Assembly: GCA_002753185.1 (NCBI GenBank) | Contig: PDZX01000015.1 | Span: forward strand, 16,365-80,364 | Length of the DNA stretch: 64,000 bases | Reading direction: 5' to 3' | Source of the DNA: Magnetococcales bacterium WMHbin3 | Lineage (GTDB): Bacteria > Pseudomonadota > Magnetococcia > Magnetococcales > Magnetaquicoccaceae | Part shown: piece by piece, positions 27,453 to 37,889 of the stretch | How the letters are laid out: every line of letters starts with the position of its first letter | Numbering within the stretch: the stretch's first letter is position 1 | Position numbers and translations under genes: made by a program | Notes under the pieces: model-generated | What the model was told of the DNA's origin: nothing | Seen by the model: the letters and a program-made list of their open reading frames with translations, nothing else | Databases searched by the model: none

Positions 27453-28588
27453 TGGCCAACGATTTTTACGAAACGCTCGGCGTCTCCCGCACCGCGTCGG
27501 ACGCCGACATCAAGCAGGCCTACCGCAAGCTGGCCATGCAGCTCCACCCGGATCGCAATCCGGGCGACAAGACCGCCGAGGCCAAATTCAAGGAGATCAA
27601 CGCGGCTTACGAGGTGCTCAAGGACCAGAAGAAGCGGGCCATTTACGACCAGTTCGGACACGCCGGCTTGAATCAGCAGGCCGGTGGTGGTGGTTATTCC
27701 GGGGATCCTTCCGGGTTTGGTGGTGGTTTCGGGGACATCTTCGAGGAGTTTTTCGGCGACATTTTCGGCGGGGGTCGTGCCAGCCGGGGTGGTCCGCAGA
27801 AGGGCGAGGATTTCCGCTACGACATGTCCATCTCCCTGGAGACCGTCATGAACGGCGCCACGGAGCGTATCCGCATTCCGGCCATCGAGCGGTGCGAGAC
27901 CTGTCGCGGCAGTGGCGCCAAGCCGGGCAGTGGTCCGGAAAATTGTTCCTCTTGTAGCGGTTCCGGGCAGATTCGTACCCAGCAGGGGTTCTTTTCCATT
28001 TCACGGCCCTGTCCCACCTGTCGCGGGCAGGGTCGCATCATTCGCAATCCCTGTCACGACTGTCAGGGTCAGGGGCGCACCCGTTCCGAAAAGACCCTGA
28101 CGGTCAAGATTCCCCCCGGTGTGGAGACCGGCACCCGCATCCGTTTGAGCGGGGAGGGAGGTGCGGGTCCCCAGGGGGGGCCGGCGGGGGATTTGTACAT
28201 CATCATCGATGTCGCCCATCATCCGATTTTCGAGCGTTTCGGGCCGGATTTGCTTTGTCATGCCCCGATCACCTTTCCGCAGGCCGCCCTGGGTGGCAAG
28301 CTGGAGGTTCCCACCCTGGTGGGGCGGGCCATCGTCACGGTGCCGCCCGGAGTGCAGACCGGCAAGCGGCTGGTGTTGCGCGGCAAGGGGTTGCCCCATC
28401 TGAATCGTCCGGGGATGTTCGGCGATCTGGTGGTGGAGGTGCGCGTGGAGACGCCCGTCACCTTGAGCAAGCGGCAGAAGGAGCTGTTGCAGGAGTTCGA
28501 GGCCCTGTCCAATCAGGAGTCCCAGCCCGAATCGCACTCGTTTTTGGGTCGGGTGAAGGATTTCCTCGACAAGATGTCATCCAAGTAA
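27452..28588 (+). CDS. dnaJ: Co-chaperone DnaJ (Hsp40)
   Basis: Stimulates DnaK ATPase and delivers substrates. 378 residues: J domain with the LHPDRNPGD motif, Gly/Phe-rich segment ([17 protein letters not shown]), a zinc centre of four CxxCxGxG repeats ([32 protein letters not shown]), and the C-terminal substrate domains. It overlaps the dnaK stop by 1 nt (TAATG). Normal length. Confidence 0.99.
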   Translation: MANDFYETLGVSRTASDADIKQAYRKLAMQLHPDRNPGDKTAEAKFKEINAAYEVLKDQKKRAIYDQFGHAGLNQQAGGGGYSGDPSGFGGGFGDIFEEFFGDIFGGGRASRGGPQKGEDFRYDMSISLETVMNGATERIRIPAIERCETCRGSGAKPGSGPENCSSCSGSGQIRTQQGFFSISRPCPTCRGQGRIIRNPCHDCQGQGRTRSEKTLTVKIPPGVETGTRIRLSGEGGAGPQGGPAGDLYIIIDVAHHPIFERFGPDLLCHAPITFPQAALGGKLEVPTLVGRAIVTVPPGVQTGKRLVLRGKGLPHLNRPGMFGDLVVEVRVETPVTLSKRQKELLQEFEALSNQESQPESHSFLGRVKDFLDKMSSK

Positions 28589-29419
<831 letters not shown>

Positions 29420-29538
29420 AAAACCTGGCAAAATTAAATATCGGGAACTTTTGCTCCAAAGATTCTGTCAAACTCCGGCAAATAGGCTAAAAACAGTGTG
29501 CAACGTGAATGAACGTCGATTTGTGAAAGGAGACGACC

Positions 29539-29790
29539 ATGAGAATCGGAAATTACTCCCTGGCCCTGGACGATAACGGATTGTGCCACGGCGCGCAAAG
29601 CCGGGTCCACATCGAGCTGGGTGACAACGGCTACAGCGTCTGTCGTAGCGATCATTCCATCATCGGCGACTGCCTGTTCGAGGGGATCCAGGACCTCGGC
29701 ATCGCCCAGGAGTTGACCGAGATGCTCCTCGGTGAACTGGAGAACAAAATGCTCCTCGCCCAACGCAATCCCTGCCTGGTCTTCGGCTGA
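29539..29790 (+). CDS. Small hypothetical protein
   Basis: An 83-residue protein of unknown function, mixed beta/alpha by eye, with four cysteines (LCHGAQ, SVCRSD, GDCLFE, NPCLVF). It has a very good ribosome site, AAGGAG 8 nt before the ATG, and a strong intrinsic terminator 26 nt after the stop, which together support a real gene. The 119-nt gap after dapB should hold its promoter; none stands out. Family not recognised. Confidence 0.7.
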   Translation: MRIGNYSLALDDNGLCHGAQSRVHIELGDNGYSVCRSDHSIIGDCLFEGIQDLGIAQELTEMLLGELENKMLLAQRNPCLVFG

Positions 29791-29815
29791 CCACCCGGCA
29801 GGAACCGGGATGAAA

Positions 29816-29850
29816 AACGCCGGGGCACCCTTGCCCCGGCGTTTTTTTTT
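29816..29850 (+). terminator. Intrinsic terminator
   Basis: A 12-bp perfect stem AACGCCGGGGCA / TGCCCCGGCGTT with a CCCT loop, followed by an uninterrupted T run to 29850. It closes the dapB/small-protein transcript. Confidence 0.9.
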
Positions 29851-29940
29851 ATGCCCGGTTGCCTCTTGCGCACCATTTCGTTATCTTGTCCGGCAATGAG
29901 ATCGTGGTCCCCTCTCCACCAACCAGATAAAGATGCCGCC

Positions 29941-30291
29941 ATGGAAAGCATAGAAGTCGCCAATATCAAGCCCGGTCAAAGCGTCACCCTCGATTTCGGC
30001 AACAAGACGCCGATTCTCACCCGTCTGGAGGAACCCCGGAAATTCAAGATCGAGGAGTGGTATCCCGAAGAGCGGGAGATCTGGCTCCTGGATGACGTGA
30101 TTGCCGAGGACGAACCCTTGCGCTACTGCTTCGATCCGAAACTGACCCTGGCCGAGGCCCTCAGGGCCGATCAGAAGATCTTCGGACAAAACAGGAAACT
30201 GTTCGATTTCATGGGCCGGGTGGTCGGCGGGATCGAGATGGAGGAGGAAGAGGAAGACGAGGAGGGGGAAGACGAGGACGATGGTGGTTGA
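29941..30291 (+). CDS. Hypothetical protein with acidic C-terminal tail
   Basis: A 116-residue protein. The N-terminal MESIEVANIKPGQSVTLDFG and the following short strands suggest a small beta domain. The last 25 residues are almost all Glu/Asp/Gly. No family recognised. The ATG at 29941 begins the part with clear coding character; a longer open frame from 29851 would start right after the terminator. Its end overlaps the possible upstream start of trpF, so it is probably the first gene of the trpF-accD-folC-lptD-surA-pdxA chain. Confidence 0.7.
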   Translation: MESIEVANIKPGQSVTLDFGNKTPILTRLEEPRKFKIEEWYPEEREIWLLDDVIAEDEPLRYCFDPKLTLAEALRADQKIFGQNRKLFDFMGRVVGGIEMEEEEEDEEGEDEDDGG

Positions 30292-30319
30292 CCCCGCCGC
30301 GCGCCTCGATGCCGGGATC

Positions 30320-30970
30320 ATGAACCGATCCGCCCCTTGCCAGGCGTTGCCCCGCGTCAAGATCTGCGGCATCACCAGCGTTGAGGATGCCCTGGCGGCG
30401 GTGGCGGCCGGAGCGGACGCTTTGGGATTCGTTTTTTATGCCCGTTCCAAGCGGTATATCCCGCCACGTCGGGCCATGAGGATCCTTGGCCGCCTCCCTC
30501 CGTTCGTCACCAGCATCGGCCTGTTCGTCAACGCCAGCCGCGAGGAGATCGGCAAGGTGGTCGCCGAGTGCCGCCTGGATGCGATCCAGTTGCATGGCGA
30601 TGAGGCGCCAGGCGAGTGCCGGGGATTGCCTGGCCGGGTGATCAAGGCGATCCGGGTGGCGGGCGCGGAGGACCTGCATGGCATGGAGCGGTATCCGGTC
30701 TCCGCCATTCTTCTGGATGCCAAGAGCGAGACCCATTACGGGGGCACCGGACGCGCCTTCGACTGGAACCTGCTGGAGGGGTTTCAATCCCCGTTGCCGC
30801 TGATCCTGGCGGGGGGCCTCGACCCGGACAACGTGGCCATGGCCGTGCGGCAGGTGCGTCCCTATGCCGTGGATGTCTCCAGCGGCGTGGAGTCGGCTCC
30901 CGGCGTCAAGGATCACGAACGGATGCACCTCTTTGTCCGTCGTGTCCGTCAGGCCTTCCAGGAAAGATAA
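30320..30970 (+). CDS. trpF: Phosphoribosylanthranilate isomerase
   Basis: Catalyses the Amadori rearrangement of PRA to CdRP in tryptophan synthesis. A (beta/alpha)8 barrel of 216 residues with VKICGITSVEDALAA carrying the catalytic Cys, GLFVNAS, IQLHGDE, ILLDAKS, LILAGGLDPDNV and AVDVSSGVES. I chose the ATG at 30320 because it gives the normal N-terminal length; an ATG at 30281 overlapping the previous gene would add 13 residues. trpB and trpA, its usual partners, are missing between it and accD. Confidence 0.95.
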   Translation: MNRSAPCQALPRVKICGITSVEDALAAVAAGADALGFVFYARSKRYIPPRRAMRILGRLPPFVTSIGLFVNASREEIGKVVAECRLDAIQLHGDEAPGECRGLPGRVIKAIRVAGAEDLHGMERYPVSAILLDAKSETHYGGTGRAFDWNLLEGFQSPLPLILAGGLDPDNVAMAVRQVRPYAVDVSSGVESAPGVKDHERMHLFVRRVRQAFQER

Positions 30971-30993
30971 CTCACCCCAGGTGACGAGGGCAC

Positions 30994-31935
30994 ATGAATA
31001 CGAATACCCCCATGAACTGGTTCAACCGGATCATCAAACCCAAGATCAAGGTGGCGGCCACCCGTGCGCAGCATCCGCCGGAAGGGTTGTGGATCAAATG
31101 CGAGCCGTGCGGTCAGACCCTGTTCCACAAGGAACTGGAACGCAATCTGCACGTCTGTCCGCACTGCAAGCGTCATTTCCGTATCAACGGCCAGGCCCGC
31201 ATCGACATCACCCTGGACCCGGAGGGCCGCAAGGAACTGTTCGCCGGCCTGCACCCCTCCGATCCTTTGAAGTTCAAGGACCTGAAACGCTACCGCGACC
31301 GTCTGCGCGAGGCCCAAAAGGAGACCGGCGTCAACGATGCCGTGCGTCTGTTCAAGGGGACCATCAAGGGGGTGCCGGCTGTGGTGGGCGCGTTCGACTT
31401 TCAGTTCCTGGGCGGCTCCATGGGATCGGTGGTCGGGGCCAAGGTGGCGCAGGGCGCCCTGGCCGCCGCCGAGGAGGAGTGCGGTTTCGTGGTCTTTTCC
31501 GCTTCGGGCGGGGCGCGCATGCAGGAGGGGATCCTCTCCCTGATGCAGATGGCCCGTACCTCCACGGCCCTCACCCGTCTGGAGGAACTGGGGTTGCCGT
31601 TCATTTCGGTGCTGACCGATCCCACCACCGGCGGGGTCACGGCCTCCTTCGCCATGTTGGGCGACATCATCCTGGCCGAACCCAATGCCCTGATCTGTTT
31701 CGCCGGTCCCAGGGTGATCGAGCAGACCGTGCGCGAATCCCTGCCAGAGGGGTTCCAGCGCAGCGAATACCTTCTGGAACACGGTTTTGTGGACCGCATC
31801 TGTCCGCGCAACGAAATGCGGGATCAACTGGCCGATTTTCTCTCCCGTCTGACCCGTTCCCGGCGGGACGGCAAGCTGCGGGAGACCGGCTGGATCCATG
31901 GCGAGGAACCCAGATTGCCGTTCATCGACGCCTGA
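30994..31935 (+). CDS. accD: Acetyl-CoA carboxylase carboxyltransferase subunit beta
   Basis: The beta subunit of the carboxyltransferase that makes malonyl-CoA for fatty acids. 313 residues with the N-terminal four-Cys zinc ribbon (Cys36, Cys39, Cys55, Cys58 in WIKCEPCG...VCPHCK) and the crotonase-like domain (FSASGGARMQEGILSLMQMA, then TDPTTGGVTASFAMLGD and FAGPRVIEQT). It follows trpF by 23 nt; folC starts with the next base after its stop codon. Confidence 0.98.
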   Translation: MNTNTPMNWFNRIIKPKIKVAATRAQHPPEGLWIKCEPCGQTLFHKELERNLHVCPHCKRHFRINGQARIDITLDPEGRKELFAGLHPSDPLKFKDLKRYRDRLREAQKETGVNDAVRLFKGTIKGVPAVVGAFDFQFLGGSMGSVVGAKVAQGALAAAEEECGFVVFSASGGARMQEGILSLMQMARTSTALTRLEELGLPFISVLTDPTTGGVTASFAMLGDIILAEPNALICFAGPRVIEQTVRESLPEGFQRSEYLLEHGFVDRICPRNEMRDQLADFLSRLTRSRRDGKLRETGWIHGEEPRLPFIDA

Positions 31936-33309
31936 ATGACCGGTCGGGTTCCGGCGTTGCGGGCGCTGTTGGCCAGGCGCTCGCCCGCGACGATCCGTCC
32001 GGGTCTGCGCGCGGTGCGGCGTCTGCTCGCCCGTCTGGGCGATCCCCAGCGGGGGTTGGCCGTGGTGCATGTGGCGGGGACCAACGGCAAGGGGTCGGTG
32101 ATCGCCTTTCTCGAGGCCATTCTGTTGGCGGCCGGGATTCCGGTGGCCTCCTACACCTCGCCACATCTGATTCGCTTCCACGAACGGATGCGCATCGATG
32201 GCCGGGAAATCACGGATGCGGCCCTGAATGCCTTGCTGACGGAGGTACTCGCCGCCGACCCGGAGGAGGAGACCACCTTTTTCGAATTGACCACCGCTGC
32301 GGCCCTGCTCCATTTTGCCCGCGAGGGACGGTTCGGTTCCGGCGGGCCGGGGTTGGTGTTGTTGGAGACCGGTCTGGGGGGGCGTCTGGACGCCACCAAC
32401 GTGGTCCTCCCCAGGTTGGTCGTGATCACCACCATCGCCATGGATCACGAGGCGTATCTGGGGAGCACCCTGGCGGCCATCGCCCGCGAGAAGGCGGGTA
32501 TCCTGAAACCCGGAGTCCCGGTGGTCGCCGCGCCCGGCGCGCGCGTGGCGCAACGGGTGGTGAGGGAAGTCGCCGGGCGTCTGAGCGCGCCATTATGGCT
32601 GGCGGGGCGGGATTTTCATCATTCGTTGCCGTGTTGCGGGCCGGCGGCGTGGCTGGATTGGCGCTTTCGTCTGGCCGGGGGCGGTCCTTGGGCGAGGATG
32701 CCCGCGCCGGCCCTGCCCGGCGGGCACCAGTACGCCAATGCGGCCCTGGCCTTGGCGGGGGCCGTGGTATTGCGCGGGCAGGGGATGCGGATCTCCCTCG
32801 CCCATGCCTGGAGCGGCATCGCCCATGCCCGCTGGCCCGGACGGCTGGAGTGCTTTCCGGGCACGCCTCCGGTATGGCTGGATGGGGCGCACAACCCCTC
32901 CGGGATGGAGGCATTGGTCCGATGGGTGCAAAATGGTGGCATGGGGGAGCCGTTTGTTCCCATCACCTTGATTTTTTCCGTTGTGCAACATAAAAATGGC
33001 CAGGATATGGTCCATGGATTGATCCCCTGGGTGCGGGAGGTGTTCACCGTCCCTTGTGGCGGGGAACGGGGACGCCCCCCGGAAGAATTGATCGGGTTGT
33101 GGAACGTGGCGCCGGTCGCGGTCACCTGCCTGGCCGACGCCGGTCAGGCACTGGCCGCCGCCCGCCGCTCCGCCGGGCCGGGGGGACGGATCCTGGTGAC
33201 CGGTTCTTTGTTTCTGGTGGGCGAGGTGCGTTCTCTGTTATTGTCGTCCATCTCCATGCCGGTCGCGGGGGTCGCGCGCCGGAACGAACGAAAAAGGGGT
33301 ACCGCATGA
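31936..33309 (+). CDS. folC: Bifunctional folylpolyglutamate/dihydrofolate synthase
   Basis: Adds glutamate to folates and joins dihydropteroate with glutamate. A Mur-ligase fold protein of 457 residues: P-loop VVHVAGTNGKGSVIAFLEAI, SYTSPHLIRFHERMRIDG, LLETGLGGRLDATNVV and the C-terminal VWLDGAHNPSGMEALV. Its ATG directly abuts the accD stop and its stop overlaps the lptD ATG by 4 nt, so the three are translationally coupled. The accD-folC pairing is widespread in proteobacteria. Confidence 0.97.
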   Translation: MTGRVPALRALLARRSPATIRPGLRAVRRLLARLGDPQRGLAVVHVAGTNGKGSVIAFLEAILLAAGIPVASYTSPHLIRFHERMRIDGREITDAALNALLTEVLAADPEEETTFFELTTAAALLHFAREGRFGSGGPGLVLLETGLGGRLDATNVVLPRLVVITTIAMDHEAYLGSTLAAIAREKAGILKPGVPVVAAPGARVAQRVVREVAGRLSAPLWLAGRDFHHSLPCCGPAAWLDWRFRLAGGGPWARMPAPALPGGHQYANAALALAGAVVLRGQGMRISLAHAWSGIAHARWPGRLECFPGTPPVWLDGAHNPSGMEALVRWVQNGGMGEPFVPITLIFSVVQHKNGQDMVHGLIPWVREVFTVPCGGERGRPPEELIGLWNVAPVAVTCLADAGQALAAARRSAGPGGRILVTGSLFLVGEVRSLLLSSISMPVAGVARRNERKRGTA

Positions 33310-35516
33310 ATCCGGAACGTCGCGCGCGGGCGGGGCGGAGGTTGCTCTCCGCATGCCTCGCCTCGCTTCTGTTGCACCACGCATCCTTGGTCCTGGCGGA
33401 ATCGGCGGATGAGATCCCCATCGATTTCAACGCCGACCAGCTCGATATCGATCAGAAGAATCAGCGCATCGAGGCCAAGGGCAAGGTCCAGGTCTCCCAG
33501 CCGGGCAGGATGGAGCTTTCCGCCGACGAGGCCTCCTACGTCATCGACAAGCGGGAGGTGCAAGCCAGCGGCAACGTGCGCATGGAGCGCAACGGCGATC
33601 TGTTCACCAGCGACAAGGTACAACTGGATATCGAAAATCGCACCGGCAGCATGGAAAAACCGGTCGCAGACCTCAAGGGACCGGGCGGGCACGTGGCCGG
33701 GGAGCACGTCGATTTCCTTTCCCAGGATCATTACCTGCTGCGCGAAGCCACCTACACCAACTGCGACTGCGCTCCGGGGGAGAAGCCATCCTGGCAATTG
33801 ACCGCCAGGGAGGTGGATCTGGACCGCGAGGCCAACACCATGACCGCCAAGGATGTCCATCTGCGCCTGGGGGACGTGCCGGTGATGTGGGTCCCCTGGT
33901 GGCGGCACCCCCTGCTGCCCAAGCGGCAGAGCGGCCTGCTCTTTCCCACCATGCGCGCCGCCGGCGGCAACGGGTTCGAGGCCGACATCCCCTATTACTG
34001 GGATATCGCCCCGGATCGGGATGCCACCCTCACCCTCCATCCCACCTCGCGTCGCGGCATGTTGACGAAAGTGCAGTACCGCTACATGGGCTCCGATTAC
34101 CGGGGGCAACTGGATACCCAGAACATTTACGACTCCGTGGAGGAACGCCATCGCGGCCTGACGTTGTTCCAACACCAGCACAACGTCGGCTCCTGGGCGC
34201 TGGACGCGCGTCTGGCCAACAGTCAGACCAGGGACTTCCTGAACGACTTTCCGCAAAAAAAATTGATCGATCCCCGCGAGCGCCGTCTGGAATCCCATCT
34301 CGAGGCGGATCGGCTCTGGCTGCGCAAGCAGGGCTATTCCAATTTTCAGACCGGGACCGCCTGGTATCAGAACCTGGACGCCGCCAATGATCGCTATACG
34401 GTCCAGCGTCTGCCCTACATGTCGTTCACCGATAATCGCCCGTTGCAGGCCCTGGGGCGCGCCGTGGAAGGGAACTCCCTGAACGCCGGTCATTTCCAGT
34501 TGCACGGCGATTACAAGTTCGATTCGTTTTACCAATTGTCCGGGGATGCCGCCCAGCGCCTGGATCTGGCGCCGGAACTCCAGTACTGGCGGGCGCTGCC
34601 CATCGGTCACGTCAGCGGCGCCATGGGGCTGCGGCAGACGAGCTACCTGATGCAGGGCGACCCCAATCAGACCGGTCCCAAGGATCCCTCGGAGAGCCGG
34701 GAGGCCGCTTCCCTGCGGTTGCGCCTGGACATGGACCTGGCCCGTGCCTATGGCAACGGCGCCTACAAGCATACCCTGGAGCCGGCGGTGCAATATGCCA
34801 TGCTCGCGTCTTCCAACCAGAGCGGTCTGCCCAATTTCGATTCCACCTTGCGCCATTTCAGCGTCGGCAACCTCTTCGACGGCAATCTCTATTCCGGGGA
34901 TGACCGGCTCTCCGCCGGACAATGGGTCGCCTACGGCATCACCTCGCGTCTCTTCGGACGGCAGGATGGCGGCGCGGTGCGCAATCTCGTCACCTTGACC
35001 GTGGGGCAGCGCTGGGCGCCGGAAGGGGATCGGGAGTATCAACGGAATCACCCCTTCTCGGATGTGGTCTCCGGCGTGGAATGGAGTCCCTTCGACCACT
35101 GGAGCGTCTCCCTGGCCAACCGCTACGACCAGTATGACAATACCGTGCGATCCATGGAGACCGCCCTGGCCTACTCGGATGCCGCCACCAGGGTCGCCCT
35201 CGGCTATCATCGCAACCGGCCGGAAACCCAGTTGGTCTTCCTCACCGAGGGGAGTTCCGAACCTCTGGAGGAGTTGACCTTGCAAGCCAGTTGGCGGGCA
35301 CGGGAAAATTGGCGTTTCAAACAGGATGCCGATTACTCCCTGGAGACCAGCGGACTGAAGAGTTGGCGTTCGGGCATCGCCTATGACCATTCGTGTTGGA
35401 GTGTCGAGCTTTCGGGTGGACGGGAACTCTCTTCTCAAACCAACAAACATGGTGGCGGTTTCATCGGCCTGTATTTCATCTTGAAGGGGTTGGGTGGCTA
35501 TGGCGTTTCATCGTAA
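33306..35516 (+). CDS. lptD: LPS-assembly protein LptD
   Basis: Outer-membrane barrel that inserts lipopolysaccharide. 736 residues: signal peptide to about residue 31, an LptA-like periplasmic jellyroll (IPIDFNADQLDIDQKNQRIE, then repeated strands), an N-terminal Cys pair in TNCDCAPG, and a long beta-barrel (DIPYYWDIAPDRDATLTLHP, then MLTKVQYRYMGSDYRGQL). The ATG at 33306 overlaps the folC stop and has an AGGGG ribosome site. It proves an LPS-bearing outer membrane. surA follows with overlap, and the SurA chaperone is needed for LptD folding, so the pairing is functional. Confidence 0.96.
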   Translation: MNPERRARAGRRLLSACLASLLLHHASLVLAESADEIPIDFNADQLDIDQKNQRIEAKGKVQVSQPGRMELSADEASYVIDKREVQASGNVRMERNGDLFTSDKVQLDIENRTGSMEKPVADLKGPGGHVAGEHVDFLSQDHYLLREATYTNCDCAPGEKPSWQLTAREVDLDREANTMTAKDVHLRLGDVPVMWVPWWRHPLLPKRQSGLLFPTMRAAGGNGFEADIPYYWDIAPDRDATLTLHPTSRRGMLTKVQYRYMGSDYRGQLDTQNIYDSVEERHRGLTLFQHQHNVGSWALDARLANSQTRDFLNDFPQKKLIDPRERRLESHLEADRLWLRKQGYSNFQTGTAWYQNLDAANDRYTVQRLPYMSFTDNRPLQALGRAVEGNSLNAGHFQLHGDYKFDSFYQLSGDAAQRLDLAPELQYWRALPIGHVSGAMGLRQTSYLMQGDPNQTGPKDPSESREAASLRLRLDMDLARAYGNGAYKHTLEPAVQYAMLASSNQSGLPNFDSTLRHFSVGNLFDGNLYSGDDRLSAGQWVAYGITSRLFGRQDGGAVRNLVTLTVGQRWAPEGDREYQRNHPFSDVVSGVEWSPFDHWSVSLANRYDQYDNTVRSMETALAYSDAATRVALGYHRNRPETQLVFLTEGSSEPLEELTLQASWRARENWRFKQDADYSLETSGLKSWRSGIAYDHSCWSVELSGGRELSSQTNKHGGGFIGLYFILKGLGGYGVSS

Positions 35517-36822
35517 GCTGGCGATTGTTGTCTTTTTCGGATGTCTGGCGCCGTTTTTCGCCGGGGCGGTGGTATTGGATCGGATCGTGGCGGTGGTCGG
35601 CGCGGAGATCGTCTCGGACAAGCCGGTCAAGTCGCAGATCATCATGGCCTCCGAGGTGGACGAGATGGCCCGTCCCCTGATCGCCCGCGTGGGGCAGGGG
35701 GGCGACGTGGATGCCGGCAAGATCCGCGCGAAGGTGATCGAGGAGTTGATCATGCGGATTCTGCGCGAGCAGAAGGCGGAACAGTTGGGTGTCTCGGTCG
35801 AGGAAAAGGATATCGAAGCCGTCATGTCCCAGGTGGAGCGCAACAACAATCTGCCCCCAGGCGCCCTCCCGCAGGCGCTGGCCAGCCAGAACATCCCTCT
35901 GGCCCAGTACAGGATGGGTCTGCGGGATCAACTCATGAAGGGCCGTCTGATCAACAAGGTGATCCGGCCGTTGGTTTCGGTCTCTCCGGATGAAATCGCG
36001 AGCCTTTATCACACGATGCGCGGCACGGACGCCCCCCAGGAGGTGCATCTGGCGCAGATCCTGTTGTCGGTGGACCAGGCGGGCAACCAGGCCCGCATGG
36101 AGGAAAAGACGAAACTGGCGCACGAGTTGATCTCCCGATTGCGTTCGGGCGCCTCTCTGGCTGCGCTGGCCGGTCAATATTCCGATGACGCCAGCGGTCT
36201 GCAGGGGGGGGATATCGGTTGGTTCAAGCGCGGGGAGTTGATGCCGGAGTTGGAGTCGGCGGTTTTCAAGATGCAGCCCGGCGAATTCGTCGGCCCGGTG
36301 CGCACCAGTCAGGGGATCCATATCCTGGCGGTGCTGGAAAAGCGTCGGGCGACCCTCAAGCCCAAGGGTGGGCCGGAACAGGTGAAGGTCAAGGCGCGGC
36401 ATATCCTCATCAAGGTTCCCTCTGGCGTCTCCATCAAGGAGGAGGAGCAGGCGAAACAAACCCTGCTTGCCGTTCGCAAGGAGGTGCTCGCCGGCGCCCC
36501 GTTCGCGCAGATGGCCAGGAAATACTCCCAGGACGAGACCGCCAGGGAGGGTGGCGACCTGAAATGGTTCGGTCCCGGTCTGATGGTGGCCCCCTTCGAG
36601 GAGGTCGCCTTCCGCTTGAAACCGAATGAGGTCTCCGAACCGGTGCGGACTCCGTTTGGTTGGCATCTCATCCTGGTGGAGGATCGCAAGGTGCTGGAAC
36701 CCGATTCCCTGGAGGCCCAGTCCAAGGAGTTGGAGGAGCGGTTGATGGAAGTGAAACTACAGGCCCGTTACAATCAATGGCTGCGGGATATCCGCCTGCG
36801 AGCTTATGTGGAGTTGCGATGA
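35500..36822 (+). CDS. surA: Periplasmic chaperone and peptidyl-prolyl isomerase SurA
   Basis: Chaperones outer-membrane proteins through the periplasm. 440 residues: signal peptide (about 1-24), SurA N-terminal domain (VLDRIVAVVGAEIVSDKPV), and two parvulin domains (VHLAQILLSVDQ...GGDIGWFKRGELMPELESAV, and VKARHILIKVPSG...GGDLKWFGPG...FGWHLILVEDRK). I chose the ATG at 35500 with an AAGGGG site 10 nt upstream; a GTG lies 6 nt further up. It overlaps the lptD end by 17 nt and its stop overlaps the pdxA ATG, the order lptD-surA-pdxA known from Escherichia coli. Confidence 0.96.
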   Translation: MAFHRKLAIVVFFGCLAPFFAGAVVLDRIVAVVGAEIVSDKPVKSQIIMASEVDEMARPLIARVGQGGDVDAGKIRAKVIEELIMRILREQKAEQLGVSVEEKDIEAVMSQVERNNNLPPGALPQALASQNIPLAQYRMGLRDQLMKGRLINKVIRPLVSVSPDEIASLYHTMRGTDAPQEVHLAQILLSVDQAGNQARMEEKTKLAHELISRLRSGASLAALAGQYSDDASGLQGGDIGWFKRGELMPELESAVFKMQPGEFVGPVRTSQGIHILAVLEKRRATLKPKGGPEQVKVKARHILIKVPSGVSIKEEEQAKQTLLAVRKEVLAGAPFAQMARKYSQDETAREGGDLKWFGPGLMVAPFEEVAFRLKPNEVSEPVRTPFGWHLILVEDRKVLEPDSLEAQSKELEERLMEVKLQARYNQWLRDIRLRAYVELR

Positions 36823-37835
36823 ACAGAATGATATTGGCAGTGACCATGGGGGATCCCACCGGGGTCGGCCCCGAGATCGTGTTGAAGGCCTTCGCGGCGC
36901 ATCCCTGGCGGGTGAACACCCGTTATCATCTGGTGCATATCGGTGATCCGGAGGTCTATGCCCATACGGCGCGGCATCTGGGGCTGAATATGCCGTTGCG
37001 GGTTCTGTCCAGCGTGGAGGAAGGGCTGGATCTGCCGGTGGAGAGTTTTGCCATCCTGCCGACAACGGCCAGGGTGGAGATGGAGGGCTTCGCCTTCGGG
37101 CAGCCCCAGGCGAGTCATGCCGCCGCCGTGGTGGAGAGCATCGAGACCGCCTGCCGGCTGGCGCGGGAAGGGCAGGTGGCGGCCATGGTGACGCCTCCGT
37201 TGCACAAGGCGTCGATTCATGCGGGGGGGTTCGATTTTCCGGGGCATACCGAGCTGCTGGCTCGTTTTCTGGGGGTGGACCATCCGGTCATGATGTTGTC
37301 GGGCAACGGGCTGCGGGTGGTTCCGGTGACGATTCATCAATCGCTGGCCTCGGTTTCCGCTTCCTTGACCCGTGATGTGTTGCGCGAGGTGATCCGGATC
37401 ACCCTGGATGCCTTGCATTTGGATTTCGACATTGCCCGTCCGCGCATTGTGGTGGCGGGTTTGAATCCCCATGCCGGGGAGGGTGGCGCTTTCGGGCGCG
37501 AGGAGATCGAGGTGATCGCGCCGGTGTGCCGGGAGTTCGCGGATACGCACATGGTGCATGGGCCGTTGCCCCCGGACACCCTGTTTCACGCCCGTGCCCG
37601 CGAGGGGTACGACGCCGTGATCTGCATGTATCACGATCAGGCCTTGATCCCCTTGAAGATGCTGGCCTTCGGCAATTCGATCAACATCACGCTCAATCTG
37701 CCGATCGTGCGCACCAGCGTCGATCATGGCACGGCGCACAATATCGCCGGCCAGAACATCGCCGATCCCGGTTCTTATGTATCCGCCCTGATGACCGCCG
37801 AGGGCATTGCGCGCAATCGCGCGGCGCATCGTTGA
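36819..37835 (+). CDS. pdxA: 4-hydroxythreonine-4-phosphate dehydrogenase
   Basis: Oxidises 4-phosphohydroxy-L-threonine in pyridoxal phosphate synthesis. 338 residues with AVTMGDPTGVGPEIVLKAF, PPLHKASIHAGGFDFPGHTE, the metal-binding VAGLNPHAGEGGAFG, ICMYHDQALIPLKML and VRTSVDHGTAHNIAG. Normal length. Its ATG overlaps the surA stop by 4 nt. It ends the long plus-strand chain and converges with cheR. Confidence 0.98.
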   Translation: MNRMILAVTMGDPTGVGPEIVLKAFAAHPWRVNTRYHLVHIGDPEVYAHTARHLGLNMPLRVLSSVEEGLDLPVESFAILPTTARVEMEGFAFGQPQASHAAAVVESIETACRLAREGQVAAMVTPPLHKASIHAGGFDFPGHTELLARFLGVDHPVMMLSGNGLRVVPVTIHQSLASVSASLTRDVLREVIRITLDALHLDFDIARPRIVVAGLNPHAGEGGAFGREEIEVIAPVCREFADTHMVHGPLPPDTLFHARAREGYDAVICMYHDQALIPLKMLAFGNSINITLNLPIVRTSVDHGTAHNIAGQNIADPGSYVSALMTAEGIARNRAAHR

Positions 37836-37853
37836 CAGCCGTCGTGACGGTCA

Positions 37854-37885
37854 TTGCGTTGGGAGTGGCGTGAAGCCCGACGCAA
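37854..37885. terminator. Hairpin between convergent pdxA and cheR
   Basis: TTGCGTTGGG and CCCGACGCAA form a 10-bp stem (one G-T pair) with a 12-nt loop. No T run follows on either strand, so termination is only plausible from its position between converging genes. Confidence 0.4.
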
Positions 37886-37889
37886 AGGC

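Noticed and set aside
33144..35450. A 768-codon minus-strand frame
   Set aside because: Antisense to lptD; no domain signature.
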